Shown here: positions 55,906 to 64,000 of the stretch, in pieces | How positions within the stretch are numbered: position 1 is the stretch's first letter | Layout: every line of letters starts with the position of its first letter | Notes under the pieces: model-generated | What the model was told of the DNA's origin: nothing | The model's input: the letters and a program-made list of their open reading frames with translations, nothing else | The model's database searches: none | Program-made: the position numbers and the translations under genes | NCBI GenBank assembly: GCA_029168955.1 | Contig: JAPDOI010000107.1 | Span: forward strand, 682,001 to 746,000 | DNA length: 64,000 bases | Reading direction: 5' to 3' | From: Aplectana chamaeleonis | Lineage: Eukaryota; Nematoda; Chromadorea; Rhabditida; Cosmocercidae

Positions 55906-56406
55906 TGCGGCGCTGAGGAAAAGCCTATCAGTAACGGTGCTTATTTCATTACTTCATTTTTACGGATGAGTAAACGTCGGATGGTTTATAATAACATGTT
56001 TACGTGTTTTTGTCTTCCCTGACCCTCAATTTTGAGGTTCCACAAAAATTGAGCTACCAACTTCAAATTTTGACAGGAGCTAGGTGCAATCATAACCAAC
56101 TTTCTGGCCAAAAGTGAGCTCTCTAGCTCAACGATAAGTGTTCCAACAAGATCGTGAACGCCAACTGAAAAAAAAGAGATGAACCCTTTTTTTTGCGACC
56201 AAAATCACGTGGTTTTGACAATTTTTCTCTAATCTCAAATATCCATTCCGGACCATTTTTTGAACAGTTATTCAACTTTCTAAAGTATATCAAATGCAAA
56301 AAGAACGGACTTCCTACGTTTACTCTGGACCCTGATACTGAGATCAGGGGTTGCACGATGGCGATTCAAAGCCAAATCTGGTGAGCGCTTCGCGCTCACC
56401 ACAATA
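55905..56406 (-). repeat. H module, copy 4 (reversed)
   Basis: Complement of 20134-20700, ending with the same perfect GC hairpin at 56380-56400 (apex GCTTCGC, complement of GCGAAGC). Confidence 0.85.
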
Positions 56407-57832
56407 TTCATATCGCCGCGGTGACCTCGGCGCCGCTCTCCATTGCGCAAAGTTGTGATAAAATCGCGGCGATATGAATATTTGCTGAAAATTGCGGCAA
56501 TGTGGGTAAAAACAGAGGTGTCGATCACTCTCGAATGAATATCTCATCCTATTTAATTAGACGAACTTCCCTTGCTCCTATGAAAGCAATCGATTCTCCC
56601 CGAATCGCAATATCGTCGCGATTGATCGATACCGCTCTTTTCACGCATCACCGCGACGGAAGTATGATTCCGGCCTAAGGTCTCTTTCAGAGTTCGATGG
56701 CTGTGCGACGCAACCGAACGAAAACCCTGCGTATCGATCTGGTCGCGTCGCGTGATCAGGTCGCAGGTCTTTCAGACAAAATTGCAAGGAAAGTGGGTGA
56801 AATCGCGGGATTGGGCGACTGGCATTGACAGACCGCGTCGCCTTGCACTGCACGGCGACGCGACCGGTCGCTGCTAGTGTTTTATGTTTCTGCACTCAAA
56901 TGTCTCGACTTTTCCCGATTTTTAGTTTTTTTTATTTGTTCTGCTCTTTCAGGTAGCTTACCTTCATTCTCGACAGCCTAGGTAAAGACTTGCATCGCGG
57001 AAGATCTACTATTTCATAGAAGAATTCGTGTTGTAGTTTATTCTTTGTTTCGCTTTGTGGCATTCGAAAAAATTTGTGCGCTTTATCCATCTACTAGCGA
57101 AACCTAGCAAAGTTTTCGCTCAATGAAACTTTTGCGTGCGTCAACTTCCTGAGACGGATTAGTTTGTCAATACGGCGTTGAGTGACTTTCGTCTACCCGA
57201 AAGTCGCTGTCCGTATGGACTATTCTGGGTAGAACAGGCTGCCGGACATTTACAATAGGGCGTGGGGTATGAAAATACGGGATCAAAAAGCAAAACGTAA
57301 GACGCCAGCGGTTGATCGTCGGTTGCTACCGGCATAAAGTTCTCGACCCCTTCCCTCCTTCCCTCCCTTGCGTCCCTAACCACTGCTCTTTCTTCCGATT
57401 TGTAAAGTTCCCAAGAGATTAGTCTCTCACCATCTCTGTCATGATAAGGACAAACGCATTCTCATTTTATACGTTGTTTCCCTAGTTGGCCAACACCATA
57501 GCCTAGTTCTCAATGAATGGAATAAGTAGGCGGTTGTTTATGTTTTTGTGGTGTCAATTTTGATAAGCTCAGACTTGCAACATATATAAGTTAGTAAATC
57601 AAAATGACTGAGCGGTTGCAATGAGACGAACAGAGAAGGTGCGGAAGTGGAGCTGCTGCTTGTTTCCTAACACTGGCAAGGGAATGCCTCCGGAGTTCTG
57701 CGTCATTCTCAAAACGTGTATCACGCTTCTCAAGATTCATGTTTTCCTATCTGCTTTCTTCGCCACAAAAAGGTTAAGATTTAGCAAGAACAAAATTTTA
57801 AAAAACCTTTTTTCAAATCCTACACTCTTGGT
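56407..57832. other. palindromic GC-rich MITE remnants, otherwise nothing recognised
   Basis: AATATTCATATCGCCGCGG at 56403-56421 pairs with its complement at about 56462-56481. A further segment, 56690-56880, has inverted GCGACGCGACC-type motifs. The remainder to 57832 is unremarkable apart from a short hairpin at about 57180-57207 (AGTGACTTTCG..CGAAAGTCGCT). Confidence 0.45.
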
Positions 57833-58262
57833 GACGTCCTGCACACTCCCATTGCGGTCCTGCTCACTTTCGATGACCTCCTGCACTCTCTCTCCCGGGA
57901 CCTGCGCATTTTCTGTGACGCCCTGCACACTCCCACTGGGGTCCTGCACACTGCCACTGGGGATCAGCGCACTTTCTATGACCCCCTGCACACTCCCGTT
58001 AGGGTCCCTAACACTTTCTATGACACCGTGCACCCTCCCTTCTGGGTCGTGCACATTTCATGCTCGACGCCCTGCACTCTCCCATTTGGGTCCTGCACAC
58101 TTTCTATGAAGCTCTGCACACTCCCACTGGTGTCCTGCACAGTCCCACTGGTGTCGTGCACACTTTATATTACGCCCTGCACACTCCCACTGGGGTCCCG
58201 CACACTTTGTATAACGTCCTGCACGCTCCCACTGAGGTGCTGCACACTATCGGTAACGCCTT
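57833..58262 (-). repeat. diverged 42-bp satellite array S12
   Basis: About ten units of the GACATCA/GACCCCAG variant (plus strand CCTGCACACTCCCACTGGGG), as in the tail of element A at 25330-25640. A 162-codon plus frame is a by-product. Confidence 0.85.
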
Positions 58263-58538
58263 GCATACCCGAAAACCCTAGCGATTCTGTACGGCGTCCC
58301 ATCCATTACTATTAAATACCTACCGCCTTGATGAGTGCTTAGCCCTTCTAGCGCTAGACGACTCATAGAAGTTTTCATGACCGACGGCCAAAAGTGCGCC
58401 CCACGGACAAAGTCGGTTGCCCCGAGGCGCACAAGAGATAATTCAAGCCGATTTTTTGGGAACTTAGATTATGTCCTCCCCACCTACATAATGGTACCAT
58501 TTTATAACATTTCTGATCAGCCATTCCCAAGATCAATA

Positions 58539-58950
<412 letters not shown>

Positions 58951-59466
58951 CCCTGACAGGGACATAACTGCTAGCTAAGTATAAGGGTGTTGTTTACATC
59001 CGCATTTCCTAAGGTCAGTGCTTTTTCTGAAAAAAACTTTCCGATAATTGTTTGTGATAGTTAAGCACCTCTTGGGCTTTGTTGGACCTGTTTTGATGAT
59101 GAATTTTTTTGCCGCGTCCTTTTTCCAATCGTCTCGGATTGTGGAATTGCTCCAAGAGCTAAACGCTTAAGCAATTATATGTCTCCAGATGGCACGACAC
59201 AAACCATGAAGCTTTCAAATAAAAAAAGAAAAAAAACCTCATCGAAGACATTCAACACCAACCACGGCCAGCAAACTCTCACAAATAATTGTTGTTCGCT
59301 AATAATTTGTCATACTTAGTTGAATACAGCAAATAAACAGTAACCTATGTTTATTTGCATACTCATCTATGCCGATTGGGCGTCGATTAGAATATGTACG
59401 TAAAAATGCGTGATCATCAACTTTCGCGATTGTGCATTCACACTTCCAAAGCCTGCAGATTTCCAC

Positions 59467-59489
59467 GGCGACGCGACGGTCGCGTCGCC
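59467..59489. repeat. near-perfect palindrome
   Basis: GGCGACGCGAC, one central base, then its complement. Similar GCGACGCGACC motifs recur at 56690-56880, pointing to a shared MITE family. Confidence 0.8.
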
Positions 59490-60784
59490 CTGCATACGAT
59501 CGCGTCGCACAACGATCGAACTCTGAAATAGGCCCAAATGTGAGGTCATAGGTTCTGTTAAAGTGGAGATGGTGGTCTGAGAGGCGAAGATTGTTGTTTC
59601 TGATGCTCAAGTGCAAAAGGCTCCCCTTTTAAAATCTGTTTTTCCGGGAATGAACGTTTTTCTTATACTTCTTTCTTATACTTTCTTATACTAATATTTT
59701 TTGGCATGTGATATTATTATTTTTAAAATTCCATTTGGATTGGCACAATTTCTTTCCAGAAGAGTAGCCGCCTTATGAGATTTATTATTCTATATGGAGG
59801 GATCTGCTCACAGTTGCACACATTTTTGTTTTCAGCTGTGCTCAGTCATACAATTTGTCAAAAATAATTATTTTGGACTTAATTCCAAAATTACCGGTTC
59901 TTCTCTTTTGAAACTTATGCCCATGTCTCCAATCAGGTCCGCGATGAACAAGCAAATTTTATGTCGAAGCAAAGCATCGAACTTTGAAACGTTCGCTGCT
60001 CGGTCTTCACGTAAAATCTACGAATGAAGTGACCCGAATGTCGACTGCGACTACTGCAATTTATGCACAAACTCCCCAGAGTAATTCTGGAAATCAAAAA
60101 AGTGTTTCGTTTTCTATGAATAGAGAGAAACAACGAACGACGTTTATGCACATGATAGTAAAGAGATTACGAAAGAGAATCAGAATGTATTAAGAAGAAT
60201 TAGCGTGGATATCTGAATCATAATTTCGAATTTGATCTTGAGGATTGCATATGTTTTGAAGACGATCCTCCCATTTTCTCCACTCTCATAGAACCCCAAA
60301 AGAGAAAATATGTGAGGTTGTTGAAGGGTCTGGTCTCAGATATTTATATTCGCTTGGCGCTGAATCTGCTATTCTGGAAGCGGAACGATCGTTTCCGGAT
60401 TTTTAACATAGTGCTTTCTCAAAACAACCACTAGGTTTCTAAGATGCAGATATCATGATGCATCAAGTATTTTCCGAAGTTAGGAGATTGACAATAAAAT
60501 GTATAACTACTATTCTAGACGAGGGGCAGACAGGGTCTTTCTATAGCATAAAAATCAACAGCATGAATTACCGATTAATAACACTATCACGCCCAGTAAT
60601 TCTACAGAATTTCTTCCTCGCTTTTCTTGCTTTTGCGGCGCGCGACGAATGACACTTTCCGAGCTAAGGCCGAAACTACTGTTTGAGATTGCGTGTCTAT
60701 CTAAGGCGCAGTAGCACCCGATTTATATACAGAAATGAAGAAAATCTCTGATAAAAAGATGCCCGATAGTGCTATCAATCATTG

Positions 60785-60895
60785 TTTTCATAAAAGCTCT
60801 ATAGAAACAATTCGTTTTTGGTAGCCTTACTGTTCATTTCATTTCTGTCTTGAATCGTATGCGCCCCACATTGTAGGATAGTGCCGAGAATGCTA
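60785..60895. repeat. dispersed repeat shared with 42095-42215
   Basis: Same landmarks and orientation: AGCTCTATAGAAA, CATTTCTGTCTTGAAT, AGGATAGTGCC. Confidence 0.65.
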
Positions 60896-61345
60896 GGAAA
60901 TTTGGTAGGTGGTTGACAAACAGACTTTCTTTGTGCATGAGAATGCCAGAAAATTGTCCAGACCGGTATTGAATCTCCGGACCGAAACTAGTGGTACACT
61001 GTGTCTATCCAAAGGTAAAAAGCGGGGCGAACAAGGGCGAAGTCGGTAACTAAAGCGTCTTTCGACCTACAACTCGCACCAAAGTACCCGTTCCTATTTC
61101 ACTCTCCTGAAAACGCTGGAATGTACGGGCATGTTGTAATCTAGTCAATCGTGTGAAAATATTTAGGGGAAATTGGGGAGGAACATAATTTTCCAAGGTA
61201 AAATATGCTTTCATTTTGACCATGCTAGAGATCGCGTTTGGTTGCTTTTGATCGAATGAGCTCGTTATCTTGTGATACAACATTATCAAATCTCATAACT
61301 TTCCTTATTTACTTACTACTTACAAAACTTTCCAATAGTCCCAAC

Positions 61346-61516
61346 ATGAAGAAGCTCTACTGTACCTACCGTCCCAGTAAACGTGTGGGTAAAAAGAACA
61401 ATCTGACGTGCTCATATGGTTCAGATGGAGGTGTCCTCACTACCATCAGGAAGATAAAGCCAATGCACTGGTTGACTTTTTTCGCAGGTGTTTTCTACAC
61501 CTCCATGTCAATCTAA
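61346..61516 (+). CDS. hypothetical 56-residue ORF
   Basis: ATG at 61346, MKKLYCTYRPSKRVGKKNN.., ending with a hydrophobic HWLTFFAGVFYTSMSI. A basic N-terminus and one possible membrane segment. No recognised family, splice sites or repeats; could be chance. Confidence 0.25.
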   Translation: MKKLYCTYRPSKRVGKKNNLTCSYGSDGGVLTTIRKIKPMHWLTFFAGVFYTSMSI

Positions 61517-61659
61517 CGCAAACTTCCTGACATATGTTATCCCTGATTAGTCCCTACCAGTGATTAATCCTTCACTGGTCCGTAGATACTTGCGTAAAGT
61601 TGTTCAAAGGCATCGTAGGCGCTGAATTTCACTCTCCGCTTTTTGAGTTTTTAATCATT

Positions 61660-62035
61660 AGTTAAACGCCTGAGAACGTAGGTAGAGTTTATATGGGCCT
61701 CGATGACATTGCTTTGGGAAGATATGGGGATCGAATGCCTTCGAATTCCACCAAAGAGGCCGGCCTTCCGACAGCCATGCGGGCATAAATAGAGAACGGC
61801 AACAAGCTAATCAACAAGTTAAATCGCGTAAATGGCGGAAATTGCTGACGTGTCACTTCCTCAGTTAAGCTCAGCCTTCCTCTATTTATTCAGCCATACG
61901 GCTGTCGGAAGTGGCTCGGCCTCTTCCGGCGGAATTCGGAGCACTCCCGACTTCCACTATCTTCACAATAATGTCGTCGGTGACCCAACAAACTCTCCCT
62001 ATGTTCTCTCTGGTGAGCCCAACCAATAACCTTGA
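61660..62035. mobile_element. inverted-repeat (foldback) element
   Basis: Imperfect arms of about 110-130 bp: 61670-61795 (GAGTTTATATGGGCC.., AGAGGCCGGCCTTCCGACAG) against 61878-62020 (CTGTCGGAAGTGGCTCGGCC..). The loop is about 80 bp. A 65-codon frame crosses the right arm. Confidence 0.7.
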
Positions 62036-62164
62036 ACTCAAAAAACGGTAGGTATTTTCAGTGCGTATGATGCCTTTAAACAGTTTCTTTTTCGATCCCT
62101 TCGGACAGAATTCCTGCAATTTTCTATAAAATGTTCGCTGAGAAAATCTCAATCACACCTCATG

Positions 62165-63400
62165 TGTCACATTTTTCAACATCTCGCTTATTACTGGCCA
62201 GGTTCCCGCTTTGTGGAAGAGATCGATAGTTACTGCAATACCTAAAAGCTCTTCTGCTTCATCACCTTATGAATTTTCGACCTATAGAAAAGCATTACAC
62301 CAACGCCTTGCAAAGTCATGGAAAAAATTTTGGAAGTTTGTTTTCAAGATTGGCTAGACAAATTTAACTATCCCTCCTGAACAGTTTGGTTTTGTTAAAA
62401 ACTCTCTCTTCTACTTGCCTGCAAGCTTCTAGAATGTAATCACTCTTGGATTGGTGCACTAAGCTCGTCTATAAGTTGTTGATGTTGTTTACTTTGATTT
62501 TAGCAAAGCATTTGACACCGTCGATGCACGGTAAAGCTTACTCCAGAAAAGTACGCGAAAGATATTAGGGTTCAGGGAAATCTATTGAGCTGGCTGATTC
62601 TTTCCTTTTGAGCGAACTTTTGTTGTTAACTGTGGTACGGTGGCACTTTCTCTAGAACGCATTTTGTACATCTGTAACTGGTCCCTCAAGGCGGAGTAAT
62701 GACTCATTCTGTTCAACATATACCTCAGATCTCTGCCTTCCTGAAAATAAACCAAGATATTCACATATGTGTGTATATTGAGGACGATATCCTGCGTTAT
62801 ACAATTTCCGGCGACAGTAACAGACATAGTTATCCAATCAGGGAATGTGAAAAGTGCGATTGAGCGTATGTTCATCTAAGCTGGGCTAGTACTAGAGTTA
62901 AAGCTCAACTCCAAGTAAAAACGTATCTGCTTTCTCTTGGCCAAAACTCTGTTTCGAATTTACAGTAGCTGAATCTCTTGATGGGGTTGCTTTGCCAGAG
63001 ACACTTACTCAAATCTGAATCTTGGAGTCATCAAAACTTCAAACACTTCTTGATTGGGAAACATATATATCAATGAGTTGCTCTTGCAAAGCCATGTGGT
63101 TGCCTTTGGTAGCTTTGCTCAGAAACGGTTAAAACTAGTGATACTACCGTTCTGGATAAAACTTTACAAAACATATGTGTTAATTATTTTGGAGTATTAG
63201 AGCCAAGTTTGGAATCCCTACACTAGAAATCTCATAAACAAGATAGAAAAGGTCCAGATGACTTTCACAAGGATCGTTTATTGCCTGCGCCTTTCCTGAT
63301 CCCAGCTATCCCTCCGAAACATGCCATCATACAGAATTCGCTTGAGCGAGCTTGGTTTAAGAAGTCTTTGTACAGGCGGATCTATGGCCGACCAGGGCTG
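62165..63400 (+). pseudogene. decayed CR1/Jockey-type LINE reverse transcriptase
   Basis: Read across frames on the plus strand: TGQVPALWKRSIVTAIPK near 62195, SPYEFRPI near 62265, the catalytic-block VDVVYFDFSKAFDTV at about 62479-62525, a VPQGGVM motif near 62681, VYIEDDI (the YADD position, first residues altered) near 62770, then VWNPYTRNLINKIEKVQ near 63207 and a SYRIRLSELGL tail near 63325. Many stops and frameshifts; endonuclease not seen. The motif order is that of CR1/Jockey LINEs, distinct from the RTE copy. Confidence 0.8.
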
Positions 63401-63560
63401 TGCAAAATATACGAATTACGAATTGCGATTTTACACACACACACACGAATTACGGGCGTTTTTTGCAATTCTTTACGATTTACGATTTACGAAATTTTCG
63501 GGCCAAAATCGTAACGAATCGTAAATAAATCGTAACAAATCGTGAAAGTATGTGCTTGAG
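63400..63560. repeat. simple repeat around ACGATTTACGA
   Basis: Short direct and inverted repeats (ACGAATTACGAATTGCGATT, TTACGATTTACGATTTACG, AATCGTAACGAATCGTAA) plus a short CA run. Non-coding. Confidence 0.7.
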
Positions 63561-63821
63561 GGAATGAATGTAAGTTCGTTGTCTAAGAGGTATAGATGAA
63601 TTTACCACTTCTTTGCCACACTCCTGGTATTTGATTATTCTTCCAGATTTCAATTCTCGATGCAACCTTACTCCTGGTATTCCCAGCCAGACGTGTTAGC
63701 AAAGCCACCCTGTGGTGTCGCACATGGCGAAATATAAACTGTGACAGTCGGGGCTTAGCATGTCGGCACAATACCGTTAGTACGCCAGGGCAGATCTCGT
63801 AAGATTTAACGCTCAAGCGTG

Positions 63822-63948
63822 CAGAGCGCTGCTGGCGGCAGCATATCCTGCCAACGTACGTTGGCGTTATCAATTCTGCTTTTCGTTGTGTGCAGGAGCT
63901 GCTGGTTGCGGCAGCATATCCTGCCAACGTATGCTGGCGTACTAACGC
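63822..63948. repeat. tandem duplication, about 72 bp
   Basis: GGCAGCATATCCTGCCAACG occurs at about 63836 and 63911, each followed by TA.G.TGGCGT, preceded by GCTGCTGG. Contributes most of a 114-codon minus frame that I do not support. Confidence 0.7.
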
Positions 63949-64000
63949 TCATTATCGACAGAATTTGGACAGCCACCCTCCTTACCGGTGTTGATATAAT

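Larger units (their letters stand above)
53109..56406 (-). mobile_element. composite satellite element, H-S-P-F, copy B (reversed)
   Basis: Same module order as copy A on the opposite strand: F (53109-53802), diverged satellite, P (53996-54302), satellite (54303-55905), H (55905-56406) with the terminal hairpin. It is half the length of copy A because it has one P module and less satellite. No matching target duplication was found at its ends. Confidence 0.75.
58952..61640. other. mostly unrecognised intergenic
   Basis: Contains a GC palindrome at 59467-59489, a weak cysteine-containing stretch near 60040-60090 and the dispersed repeat at 60785-60895. No gene is firmly supported; one small ORF is listed separately. 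Confidence 0.4.

Noticed and set aside
54805..56022. 405-codon plus-strand frame
   Set aside because: Reverse orientation of the same satellite, running into the H module.
20134..56406. One giant 36-kb transposon bounded by inverted H modules
   Set aside because: Internal H copies, F modules and the module order show two separate composites in opposite orientation; no target duplication matches the outer ends.
59794..60193. Possible transposase or zinc-binding exon
   Set aside because: There is a GTTTTCAG-like acceptor at about 59835 and a CDYCNLC stretch near 60045, but frames break quickly and no family can be named.

Overview
The window looks like repeat-dense nuclear DNA of a nematode, probably a clade V (rhabditid or strongylid) worm. 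The evidence is short introns of about 60 bp with nematode-type TTTTCAG and TTTACAG acceptors, an RTE-type LINE, a Ty3/Gypsy element, a mariner relic and many foldback or MITE repeats. Almost all long open frames here are either transposon coding sequence or the accidental result of a tandem repeat whose 42-bp period is a multiple of three. I can support only two host genes. One is a partial minus-strand gene resembling tmem-231 (ciliary transition zone), at about 44.0-45.0 kb. The other is a divergent, apparently complete two-exon plus-strand gene for a 60-residue protein (45041-47688), whose 2.5-kb intron is filled with repeats.

Layout. 1-8.9 kb: a GC-rich inverted repeat, a 21-bp minisatellite, a LINE 3' end, three MITEs at TTAA sites, a 0.6-kb tandem duplication, and a first 42-bp satellite array (4986-5750) with a unique terminal module (T, 5751-6386). 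9.05-16.5 kb: a full-length but inactivated Ty3/Gypsy retrotransposon on the minus strand, sitting inside an older inverted-repeat element (8990-18026). 18.5-20.1 kb: an AT-rich 42-bp minisatellite and a foldback element. 20.1-42.1 kb: a large domain of 42-bp satellite organised into composite elements. Recurrent modules are H (hairpin end, about 560 bp), S (satellite), P (about 300 bp, inverted-repeat-bounded, with a TATA box), F (foldback end, about 650-700 bp) and T. A 5'-truncated RTE LINE (about 38985-41850) interrupts the last T module. 42.1-53.1 kb: the two host genes plus MITEs, including a Tc1-like and a mariner-derived deletion derivative. 53.1-56.4 kb: a second H-S-P-F composite in reverse orientation. 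56.4-64 kb: diverged satellite, a 410-bp (AC)n tract, an inverted repeat and a decayed CR1/Jockey-type LINE.

The most unusual content is the H-S-P-F composite family. Its best copy (20134-26327) is flanked by a 4-bp ATAT duplication lying exactly in the centre of a perfect 24-bp palindrome. No transposase was found in it. The modules are seen directly in the sequence; their mobility and mechanism are inference.
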